A stretch of DNA of 64,000 bases, taken from assembly GCF_013868155.1 (NCBI RefSeq), contig NZ_JACEOG010000001.1, forward strand, positions 1,798,001 to 1,862,000, read 5' to 3'. The position numbers and the translations under genes are program-made. Source of the stretch: Aeromicrobium phoceense. Its GTDB lineage: Bacteria; Actinomycetota; Actinomycetes; Propionibacteriales; Nocardioidaceae. How positions within the stretch are numbered: position 1 is the first letter of the stretch; every line of letters begins with the position of its first letter. Shown one piece after another: positions 39,647 through 46,930 of the stretch. The notes under the pieces were generated by a model. The model made no database searches. It worked only from the letters and a program-made list of their open reading frames with translations, and was not told the origin of the DNA.

Positions 39647-40228
39647 TCATCGGCGCACCCGGTAGCGCAGGTGGAGCACACGCTCGCCCTGGATGACCAC
39701 GTCCGGGTCCTCCAGCAGGTGCTGCGCGTCGACCGACCCGAAGTAGCGCTTGCCCGAACCGAACACGACGGTCACGACGTCCATGCGCACCTCGTCGACC
39801 AGACCAGCAGCGAGCACCTGGCCGCCAACGTCGCCCGAGGCCACCTCGACCCAGCGGTCGCCCGCGAGCTCCTGCGCCTTGGCCACCGCTGCCTCGACGC
39901 CGTCGACGAAGTGGAACGGCGCGCTGGAGTCCCAGCCCTCGGGCGGCGGCCGGTGCGTCACGACGACCACGTGCTCGATGCCGCTCGGAGGCGTCCCGTC
40001 CCACCCGTCCGTCAGGTCGAAGACGTGACGGCCGGCGATCGTCACCCCGATCTGGTCCCAGTACGGCCGGACGTAGTCATGGGAAGCCTGCGACACCTTG
40101 AGGAGTCCGCTGTCATCCAGCGGGACGTCGCCGCTGGTCAACCAGTCGAACAGCGTCCCGGGCTCGTCGTTCTCGTCGGCGATGAAGCCGTCCACCGACA
40201 CCGAGCTGTACATCACGACCTGGCCCAC
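39647..40228 (-). CDS. Dihydrofolate reductase-family protein (RibD C-terminal fold)
   Basis: A 193-residue protein beginning VGQVVMYSSVSVDGFIADENDEPG, the conserved N-terminus of the RibD-C/DHFR-like reductases common in actinobacteria. Later it has IAGRHVFDLTDGW, HVVVVTHRPPPEGW and GDVGGQVLAAGLVDEV, where the NADPH and ligand sites lie. Substrate unknown. GTG 40228 is selected for GAGGAGAG eight bases upstream; the frame stays open further but has no start signal. Confidence 0.85.
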   Translation of the reverse strand: MGQVVMYSSVSVDGFIADENDEPGTLFDWLTSGDVPLDDSGLLKVSQASHDYVRPYWDQIGVTIAGRHVFDLTDGWDGTPPSGIEHVVVVTHRPPPEGWDSSAPFHFVDGVEAAVAKAQELAGDRWVEVASGDVGGQVLAAGLVDEVRMDVVTVVFGSGKRYFGSVDAQHLLEDPDVVIQGERVLHLRYRVRR

Positions 40229-40278
40229 GGCGCTCTCCTCTGGTTGGTGTCCAACCCAACTCGTGCGGCGGTCGTGCG

Positions 40279-40503
40279 TCAACCAGCAGCGGGAGGGGAG
40301 GTGTGTCCCGCCTCTCGCGACTCGCGTCGCCGGCGGAACCAACTGATCATCGCGAAGGTCGCCACCGCAAGGAGGGCGGGTGGCGTGGCCTCCCGGGGGT
40401 CACGGATGAGGTGGACGATTCCTGCGGTGACGACGAACAGCCAGCACACTGCGATGGCGAGTCCAAGCACGAGCGACACGGCCCTCATCGCCAACGTGAT
40501 CAT
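40279..40503 (-). CDS. Small two-helix membrane protein
   Basis: A 74-residue protein with two predicted membrane helices (AMRAVSLVLGLAIAVCWLFV; ALLAVATFAMISWF) followed by a basic tail RRRRESREAG. GAGGAG stands eight bases before ATG 40503; the in-frame GTG at 40512 overlaps that site and is unlikely. No function is recognised. It sits between the reductase and the MMPL transporter, all on the minus strand. Confidence 0.6.
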   Translation of the reverse strand: MITLAMRAVSLVLGLAIAVCWLFVVTAGIVHLIRDPREATPPALLAVATFAMISWFRRRRESREAGHTSPPAAG

Positions 40504-40715
40504 CCAAGTCACTCCTCATGGTCGCCCAGGAGGGCTCGGAAGTTCACCGAATCGGGACGAGCACTTCGAGGGCTCCGGACTCGCTCGCTTCTCGGTGTGG
40601 TTCGCGTCCCGGTACCTCGACCATCTCCGCCGTACGACGCCGCAATCCCCGTCCAGGAGCGGTCCGGGCTGGGCCGCGGGTGTTCCCGTGGGGCCCAGCC
40701 CGGACGCGACCGGCC

Positions 40716-42836
40716 CTAGGGCACGCGGGGCTGGAGGCCTGCCGCTTCCTCCGCCGGCGTCTCCTCCCACGTGTGGTCCAGCTCCGGCAGCAGCCGGTCC
40801 AGCCACCCCGGCAGCCACCAGTTGGCGTCGCCGAGGAGCTTCATCGTGGCCGGGACGAGCACCAGGCGGACGACGGTCGCGTCGAGGAAGATCGCCGTGG
40901 CCAGTCCGACTCCCATCATCTTCACCACCGGGTCGCTGCCCAGGACGAAGCCCGAGAAGACCGCCACCATGATCAGCGCGGCCGCGGTGATGGTGCGCCC
41001 GGTCCCGGCGATCCCGGCGATGACCGCGCGGGTGTTGTCGCCGTGGCGCCGGTACTCCTCGCGCACCCGCGACAGCAGGAACACCTCGTAGTCCATCGAG
41101 AGCCCGAACAGGATCGCGAACATGAACAGCGGGATGAACGACACGATCGGCACCGTCGACTCCACGCCGATCAGGCTGGCCGCCCAGCCCCACTGGAAGA
41201 CCATGACGAGCACCCCGTACGCCGCGCCGACGCTCAGCAGGTTCAGCAGCACCGCCTTCAGCGGCACCAGGACCGACCGGAACAGCAGGGTGAGCAGGAG
41301 GAACGACAGCACCAGCACGGCAGCCACGAAGCGCGGCATCCGCTCCTGCACCCGCTCACCGAGGTCGGCGAAGGTGGCGGTCTGACCGCCGACGTGGGCG
41401 GTGGCCTCGGTGCCGTCGAGCACCGTCGGGATGACCTCGCTGCGGAGCCTCGCGACGGTCTCCTGGGTGGCTTCGTCCTGGGGCGACGTGGTGGGCTGCG
41501 CCACCAGGGTCGCCACGCCCGCGGTGGGATCGATGATCGGCTCGCCGACCGAGGCGATGCCGGGATCGGCCGCCATCGCAGCGGCCAGCGGTGCCACGAC
41601 GGACACGTCGCGGGAGGTGTCGACCGCGATCACCAGCGGTCCGTTGGCGCCGGGGCCGAACCCGTCGGCGATGAGGTCGTAGGCCCGGCGCTCGGTCCTC
41701 GACTCGGGCTTGGTCCCGTCGTCGGGGAATCCCAGGTTCAGCGCGAGAACGGGCGTGGCCAAGGAGACCATGAGGACGGCTCCGCCGACGAGGTACGCCG
41801 TCGCGTTGCGGGTCACGTGAGCACCCCAGCGGTACCAGCCGGTGCTCGGCTGGTGGGGCCTGCGCCGGCGGCCGTTGATCCGGTGCCCCACCAGTCCGAG
41901 CAGTGCCGGCAGCAGGGTGATCGACGCGAGCACCATCACGAGCACCATCGCGGAGATGGCGATTCCACCGCCCGTCACGAACGGGATGCCCGCGAAGAGC
42001 AGCCCGAGGATCGCCACGACGACCGTGCCACCCGCGAAGATCACGGCCTGTCCCGCGGTGGCCAGGGCCCGGCCGACCGCCTCGGCGACCGGCATCCCCA
42101 GGGCCAGGTTCTCGCGGTGCCGGGTGACCATGAACAGCGCGTAGTCGATGCCGACGCCGAGCCCCACCATGGCCGCGAGCTGCGGCGCCCACGCGGGGAT
42201 GTCGACCAGGTACGTCACCAGCTTCATCGAGGTGGCGCCGATGACCAGGCCGAACAGCGCCATCCCGATCGGCAGCCCCATCGCCACGAAGGAGCCGAAG
42301 GCGATCAGCAGGACGACCATCGCGACGACGATCCCCGCCACCTCGCCGAGCCCGGTGGGCGCCTCCTCGAACGCGAAGAACAGGTCGCCTCCGGTCTCCA
42401 GCGTCACTGACGAGTCGTCACGCAGGTCGGCGACGGCGTCCTTGAGGTTCTCCAGGTCGGAGGCATCGAGGTGCTCGATCGCCGGGTACTGCACGCGCAC
42501 CAGAGCGACCGTGCCCTCGGGCGAGACGTCGCTGCTCGTCCCGACGACACGGGGAAGCGCCTCGAGGGAGGCCTCCACCGGCGGCAGCTGCGCCGCGGCG
42601 TCCTCGGCCTCGAGCACGACGTGGGCGGTGACTCCGCCCTCGTCGGCCTGGGCCTTGGCGAGCAGCTCGGCGGCCTGGTGGGAGTCGAGGCCGGGTGCCT
42701 CGAAGCTCTCCTCGAGATCGCGCCCGAAGGCGACCGAGGAGGTGACGACGACGACTGCGAGGACGACCCAGGCGCCGATGGCGATCCAGGGTCGGGTGGC
42801 AGCGGACCGGCCGAGCCGGTAGAGGAGATTCGACAT
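40716..42836 (-). CDS. MMPL-family RND transporter
   Basis: A 706-residue MMPL exporter with about 12 membrane helices in two halves. Each half has its proton-relay motif: GVGIDYALFMVTRHRE and GLSMDYEVFLLSRVREE. Two extracytoplasmic loops follow helices 1 and 7. Such proteins export lipids, siderophores or drugs. The ATG at 42836 begins MSNLLYRLGRSAATRPW, as in homologues. It is divergent from a sensor kinase/regulator pair (132 bases between starts), which may control it (inference from position). Confidence 0.93.
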   Translation of the reverse strand: MSNLLYRLGRSAATRPWIAIGAWVVLAVVVVTSSVAFGRDLEESFEAPGLDSHQAAELLAKAQADEGGVTAHVVLEAEDAAAQLPPVEASLEALPRVVGTSSDVSPEGTVALVRVQYPAIEHLDASDLENLKDAVADLRDDSSVTLETGGDLFFAFEEAPTGLGEVAGIVVAMVVLLIAFGSFVAMGLPIGMALFGLVIGATSMKLVTYLVDIPAWAPQLAAMVGLGVGIDYALFMVTRHRENLALGMPVAEAVGRALATAGQAVIFAGGTVVVAILGLLFAGIPFVTGGGIAISAMVLVMVLASITLLPALLGLVGHRINGRRRRPHQPSTGWYRWGAHVTRNATAYLVGGAVLMVSLATPVLALNLGFPDDGTKPESRTERRAYDLIADGFGPGANGPLVIAVDTSRDVSVVAPLAAAMAADPGIASVGEPIIDPTAGVATLVAQPTTSPQDEATQETVARLRSEVIPTVLDGTEATAHVGGQTATFADLGERVQERMPRFVAAVLVLSFLLLTLLFRSVLVPLKAVLLNLLSVGAAYGVLVMVFQWGWAASLIGVESTVPIVSFIPLFMFAILFGLSMDYEVFLLSRVREEYRRHGDNTRAVIAGIAGTGRTITAAALIMVAVFSGFVLGSDPVVKMMGVGLATAIFLDATVVRLVLVPATMKLLGDANWWLPGWLDRLLPELDHTWEETPAEEAAGLQPRVP

Positions 42837-42968
42837 GCCTCCACGCTGGCCCGGCGGCGAGCGACGCACATCGGGCGCAGGAACGGGGGAGTCCTCGGGC
42901 GAAAGGACGAGGAGCGGCTCCTGCTCGAGACCGGTACGAGGAGGGTCGCCGATCCCTAGGCTGAGGAA

Positions 42969-44114
42969 GTGCTCCCCGCCTTCATCCGCTCGATCCTTGC
43001 CGAGCCCCGCGCCCCGGACCCGCCGGCACGGGTCTGGTGGGACTGGGTCTTGGTCGGAGCCCTGCTGGTCACGGCCGCGGGTGAGGCGATCTTCCGCTCC
43101 GACGTACCGGTGCGGCCGTTGTCCACCGTGGTCGCGTTCCTGGTCATTCCGGTCCTGCTCTGGCGGCGCACCCATCCACTCCTGGCCACCGCGGTCGGCT
43201 TCGGCGGCGCGATGGTGCTGCACCTCCCGTTCATCCTCGACGGCATCCGCGATGCCGGGCTCTACTCCATGATCGCCGTCCTGCTGTTCCCGTACGCCCT
43301 CTACCGCTGGGCTTCCGGCCGCGAGGCCCTGATCGGCACGGCGATCGTCGCCGTGCCGGTCGTCTTCGGTCTCGCGGCCAGCCAGACCCTCGGGGACCTG
43401 ATCGGTGGCACCACCGTGGTGGTCGCGTCCTTCGCCCTCGGGGCCGCGATGCGCTACCGCGCGGTGGCGCACCAGCGCGAGGTGCAGCAGGTCCGGACCC
43501 TCGAGCGCGGTGAGCTCGCCCGCGAGCTGCACGACACCGTCGCGCACCACGTGTCGGCCATCGCGATCCAGGCCCAGGCGGGACGGGCGGTGGCTGCCAA
43601 CGACCCGACTCTGGCGGTCGAGGCGCTGGCCGTGATCGAGGCGGAGGCGTCGCGCACCCTGCACGAGATGCGCACGATGGTCCGCGTGCTGCGTGACGGC
43701 GCGGGCGCCGACGCGGAGCCGGCCGACTTCGCACCGCAGCGGGGCATCGGCGACCTGGACGAGCTGACCCGGATGAGCCCACTGGTGCAGGTGCACGGCG
43801 GAGGCGACCTCGCGGGCCTGCCGCTCCCGGTGGAGGTGGCGGTCTACCGGATCTGTCAGGAGTCGGTCACCAACGCGATCCGGCATGCGCTGAACCCCAC
43901 GGCGGTCACGGTGGAGGTCACCGGCGACGCCGGCGTCGTACGGTTGCGTGTGCACGATGACGGAGAGGCGGCCCGCCCCGCGAACACCGGGGGCTACGGC
44001 CTGCTCGGCATGGCTGAGCGAGCGAAGCTGCTCGGCGGCACCTGTGAGGCCGGCCCCGACCCGGCCGGCGGCTGGACCGTCGAGGCGACCCTGCCGCGCG
44101 AGGTGCCCCAGTGA
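42969..44114 (+). CDS. Sensor histidine kinase (HisKA_3/NarL type)
   Basis: A 381-residue kinase with about five N-terminal membrane helices (residues 25-150), a HisKA_3 dimerisation domain with phospho-His in RELHDTVAHHVSAIAIQA, and a short HATPase_c domain (CQESVTNAIRHA, GYGLLGMAERA). No extracytoplasmic sensor domain is seen, so the signal is probably sensed in the membrane. GTG 42969 follows TAGGCT (42957-42962) by six bases: leaderless. It is coupled to its response regulator (GTGA overlap). Confidence 0.93.
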   Translation: MLPAFIRSILAEPRAPDPPARVWWDWVLVGALLVTAAGEAIFRSDVPVRPLSTVVAFLVIPVLLWRRTHPLLATAVGFGGAMVLHLPFILDGIRDAGLYSMIAVLLFPYALYRWASGREALIGTAIVAVPVVFGLAASQTLGDLIGGTTVVVASFALGAAMRYRAVAHQREVQQVRTLERGELARELHDTVAHHVSAIAIQAQAGRAVAANDPTLAVEALAVIEAEASRTLHEMRTMVRVLRDGAGADAEPADFAPQRGIGDLDELTRMSPLVQVHGGGDLAGLPLPVEVAVYRICQESVTNAIRHALNPTAVTVEVTGDAGVVRLRVHDDGEAARPANTGGYGLLGMAERAKLLGGTCEAGPDPAGGWTVEATLPREVPQ

Positions 44115-44779
44115 CCGGTTCTGCGACCATCCGTGTGGTGGTCGCCGACGACCAGCTCCTCGTCCGCACCGGCCTCACCATGATCCTCAACGCGCAGCCA
44201 GGGATCGAGGTGATCGGCGAGGCGACCGACGGTCACGAGGCGGTGGCCGCGGCACGCGAGCTGCGTCCCGACGTCTGCCTCTTCGACATCCGGATGCCCG
44301 GCATCGACGGCGTCGAGGCCACCCGCCAGCTCGCCGGGCCGGGCGTCGAGGACCCCATGGCCATCGTGATCATCACGACCTTCGACCTCGACGAGTACAT
44401 CCACGGCGCCCTCAAGGCCGGCGCCCGCGGCTTCCTCCTCAAGGACGCCGGACCCGAGCTGCTCGTCCAGGCGATCCACGCCGCCGCGAACGGCGACGCG
44501 CTCATCTCACCCGACATCACTCGCCGCCTGCTCACCACGCTGGCCGGGCTGGAGCGAACCTCCAAGCCGGCCCAGCCGATCGAGCCGCTCACCGAACGCG
44601 AGGAGGAGGTGCTGCTCACCGTCGCCCGCGGCCGCACCAACGCCGAGATCGCCGATGAGCTGCACATCAGCCTGAGCACGGTGAAGACCCACGTCGGCGC
44701 GCTGATGAACAAGCTCGGCGCCCGCAACCGCGTCGAGGTCGCGATGTGGGCCTACGAGACGAAGCGCGTCAAGGGGTAG
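44111..44779 (+). CDS. LuxR/NarL-family response regulator
   Basis: A 222-residue regulator. The receiver domain (1-125) has the acidic pair VVADDQLL, the phospho-acceptor Asp in CLFDIRMPG, Thr in IITTFD and Lys in LLKDAG. The C-terminal LuxR HTH is LTEREEEVLLTVARGRTNAEIADELHIS with STVKTHV. It is the cognate partner of the overlapping kinase gene; the divergent MMPL exporter is a plausible target. Confidence 0.95.
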   Translation: MTGSATIRVVVADDQLLVRTGLTMILNAQPGIEVIGEATDGHEAVAAARELRPDVCLFDIRMPGIDGVEATRQLAGPGVEDPMAIVIITTFDLDEYIHGALKAGARGFLLKDAGPELLVQAIHAAANGDALISPDITRRLLTTLAGLERTSKPAQPIEPLTEREEEVLLTVARGRTNAEIADELHISLSTVKTHVGALMNKLGARNRVEVAMWAYETKRVKG

Positions 44780-44839
44780 AGCCGACCACCGTCGCGGTCG
44801 GCGCAGTGCGCGCGCCCACTCGCGGCGGATTCGGGTTGC

Positions 44840-45424
44840 TCACTGTCCGGAGCGAATGTGCATGCGTTCGCCCTGGGGGCCGAACAGGCCGATCACCTCG
44901 GCGGGGATGTCGCCACGGTTGGCGACGACGTGGGGCGTGCGGGTGTCGAACTCCACGACCTCGCCGGGACCGAGGTCGATCTCGCGTCGATCCAGGACAA
45001 GGTGTAGTCGACCTGAGAGGACGTAGATCCACTCGTACCCATCGTGGACCTGAGGTCGGTACGGCTCAGGCGGGTCGTGCGGGGGGATGACGATCTTGAA
45101 GGCCTGCACTCCGCCGGGCCGACGCGTCAGGGGGATGAAGGTCCGCCCGTGGCGGACGATCGGCTTCGCGCGCACCCGGGGATCGCCGGTCTCGGGCGCA
45201 TCGACGAGCTCGTCGAGCGGCACCTGGTGTACCCGAGACAGCGCCAGCAGGAGCTCGAGGGTCGGCTTTCGCTGCCCGGACTCGAGTCGCGAGAGCGTGC
45301 TCGTCGAGATGCCCGTGTCGGCGGAGAGATCGGCGAGAGTCGCCCCGCGTGCGGTGCGCAGAGCCCGCAACCGCGGGCCCACGCCGTCGAGGACGCGACT
45401 CGTGTCGTCCGAGATGTCGGTCAT
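44840..45424 (-). CDS. XRE-family regulator with C-terminal cupin
   Basis: A 194-residue regulator: an N-terminal XRE helix-turn-helix (LRALRTARGATLADLSADTGISTSTLSRLESG) and a C-terminal cupin (VHDGYEWIYVLSGRLHLVLD...LGPGEVVEFDTRTPHVVAN) that would bind a small ligand or metal. It is divergent from a SAM-methyltransferase gene, with CGGCAAG/CTTGCCG palindrome sequences between them, so local regulation of both is likely. ATG 45424 is taken over upstream in-frame codons, which would cover the operator. Confidence 0.88.
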   Translation of the reverse strand: MTDISDDTSRVLDGVGPRLRALRTARGATLADLSADTGISTSTLSRLESGQRKPTLELLLALSRVHQVPLDELVDAPETGDPRVRAKPIVRHGRTFIPLTRRPGGVQAFKIVIPPHDPPEPYRPQVHDGYEWIYVLSGRLHLVLDRREIDLGPGEVVEFDTRTPHVVANRGDIPAEVIGLFGPQGERMHIRSGQ

Positions 45425-45433
45425 GGGGCCACT

Positions 45434-45483
45434 TTGCCACAACGGCAAGGAATCTTGCCGTGCGTCCGAAGCGGCACCATGCT
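45434..45483. promoter_or_regulatory. Operator and promoter between the XRE-cupin and methyltransferase genes
   Basis: CGGCAAG-GAAT-CTTGCCG (45443-45460) is a perfect 7-base inverted repeat. A further TTGCC at 45434-45438 makes three alternating half-sites. The right arm gives TTGCCG (45455-45460), which is exactly 17 bases before CATGCT (45478-45483), itself six bases from the methyltransferase ATG: a -35/-10 pair with a leaderless start. A repressor bound to the palindrome would cover the -35. Confidence 0.65.
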
Positions 45484-45489
45484 GAGACC

Positions 45490-46152
45490 ATGACCGACTC
45501 ACACGACCACGATGACCACCAGCAGGACGCCCCGGACTACTTCGAGCAGCCCGGCTGGGACAAGCGGTACGCCGGGTCCGAGAAGGTCTGGAGCGGCCAG
45601 CCCAACCCCCAGCTCGTCGCGGAGGTCAGCGCTCTGAACCCCGGCACTGCGCTGGATCTGGGATGTGGTGAGGGTGGCGACGTCATCTGGCTGGCGCAGC
45701 AGGGATGGACCGTCACCGGCGCCGACTTCTCAGCTCAGGGACTTGACCGTGCCGCCCGGCACGCGGAGGAGGCGGGCGTGGCAGACCGAACCAGTTGGTG
45801 GCAGGTCGACGCTCGCACGTTCGACGCCGGGAGTCGCCGGTTCGATCTCGTGACCACTCACTTCCTGCACCCCGGGGGCTCGATGGTCGACGTCGTGCGG
45901 CGCCTCGCCACGGCGGTCGCGCCCGGTGGACACCTGCTCGTCGTCGGGCACGCCCCGTCGGAGACCTTCGCTCAGCTCAGCGCCGAACAGTTCCGCGCCA
46001 TGTGGCACGCCGAGGACCTTTTGCCTGCCCTCGACGACAGCTTTGAGCCGGTGGTGGTCGAGGAACGTCCGCGCGTTGTCGAGCGCGACGGGAAGACCGT
46101 CGAGATCGGCGACGCGACACTACTGGCGCGGCGGGTCGGCCTCGACGGCTGA
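45490..46152 (+). CDS. Class I SAM-dependent methyltransferase
   Basis: A 220-residue methyltransferase. Motif I is LDLGCGEGGDVIWLAQQGW, followed by VTGADFSAQGLDRAA (acidic loop) and GGHLLVVGHAP. The N-terminus is His/Asp-rich (DSHDHDDHQQD), then YFEQPGWDKRYAGSEKVWSG, resembling TehB/TPMT-like enzymes that methylate small thiols or metalloids. The substrate is not fixed. Its promoter overlaps the divergent operator, so the XRE-cupin regulator probably controls it. Confidence 0.88.
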   Translation: MTDSHDHDDHQQDAPDYFEQPGWDKRYAGSEKVWSGQPNPQLVAEVSALNPGTALDLGCGEGGDVIWLAQQGWTVTGADFSAQGLDRAARHAEEAGVADRTSWWQVDARTFDAGSRRFDLVTTHFLHPGGSMVDVVRRLATAVAPGGHLLVVGHAPSETFAQLSAEQFRAMWHAEDLLPALDDSFEPVVVEERPRVVERDGKTVEIGDATLLARRVGLDG

Positions 46153-46173
46153 CGGCGACGGAGCGCTGGGGCG

Positions 46174-46524
46174 TCAGCCAGGGTGGTGATGCTCGCGGTA
46201 CGGCTTGTACAGGCGGCGCAGGAATGCCTCCAGCTCCGCCCGGAGCTCGCCTTCCAGCGAGGCGAAGGAGAAGGTTGCCTTGCCGGTGCGCAAGGACTTG
46301 AACTCCTCGGAGGAACCCTTGAGCGCCTCTGGCCACGTGTCCACGGCGACGGCGTAGAGGCTCACCTTGCGCGCGCTCCGCTTCACCGCGGCGAAGTAGT
46401 CGTGGCCGCCAGAGCCGGGCCAGCGCAGTGAGGGCATCCCGTAGATCGTCGCGTCCTCGAGCTCAGCCCGATAGGGGGCGAGCAACGTCCAGATCCCGTC
46501 TTCGACAGCGTCCAGGTCCACCAT
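46174..46524 (-). CDS. DUF1801-like protein
   Basis: A 116-residue protein with ATIYGMPSLRW, HDYFAAVKRSARKVSLYAV, a LRTGKATFSF segment and a basic C-terminus (RRLYKPYREHHH). This layout matches the DUF1801 (YdhG-like) family of small cytosolic proteins of unknown function. It is convergent with the methyltransferase gene. Confidence 0.7.
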   Translation of the reverse strand: MVDLDAVEDGIWTLLAPYRAELEDATIYGMPSLRWPGSGGHDYFAAVKRSARKVSLYAVAVDTWPEALKGSSEEFKSLRTGKATFSFASLEGELRAELEAFLRRLYKPYREHHHPG

Positions 46525-46559
46525 CGACGCAGTCTATGACCGGATCGCTTGCGGGCGCT

Positions 46560-46910
46560 CTACGGCTCGAGCGTCATGCGCCGGACGTGAGGGCCCTCGA
46601 ACTCATAGACGTGAGTCACCTCGGAACGCTCCAGGACGTTCCCGGCAGGGTCGCGGACCACGAGACGAACGCGCGCCTCGACCGTTCCATCGGGGCGATC
46701 CCGGAGGTGTCGCACGATGGTCATGGGGCGGATCTCCCGCCACTGCCGCTCCCAGTAGTCCCGCACCTCGTCGCGCCCGGACAGCCGACCGCCCTCCCAG
46801 CCGTTCGGCCAGTCGACGTCGGGTGCCATCGCGGCGAGAACGGCGTCGAGATCACGGTCGTTGAACGCCTGGTACAGCGCTCGCAGGCTGTCGGCGTGTC
46901 CACTGGTCAT
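46560..46910 (-). CDS. SnoaL-like / NTF2-fold protein
   Basis: A 116-residue protein beginning DSLRALYQAFNDRDLDAVLAAMAPDVDW, the standard opening of SnoaL-like polyketide-cyclase/ketosteroid-isomerase-fold proteins, and continuing YWERQWREIRPM and VTHVYEFEGPHVRRMTL. Substrate or catalytic role cannot be assigned. The ATG at 46910 starts the fold; the frame upstream is open by chance. Confidence 0.82.
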   Translation of the reverse strand: MTSGHADSLRALYQAFNDRDLDAVLAAMAPDVDWPNGWEGGRLSGRDEVRDYWERQWREIRPMTIVRHLRDRPDGTVEARVRLVVRDPAGNVLERSEVTHVYEFEGPHVRRMTLEP

Positions 46911-46930
46911 GGGGTTGATGATGGCGTCCC

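Noticed and set aside
40716-43955. MMPL protein extended to 1079 residues
   Set aside because: Residues before ATG 42836 are antisense of the histidine kinase; the MSNLLYRLGR start matches the family.
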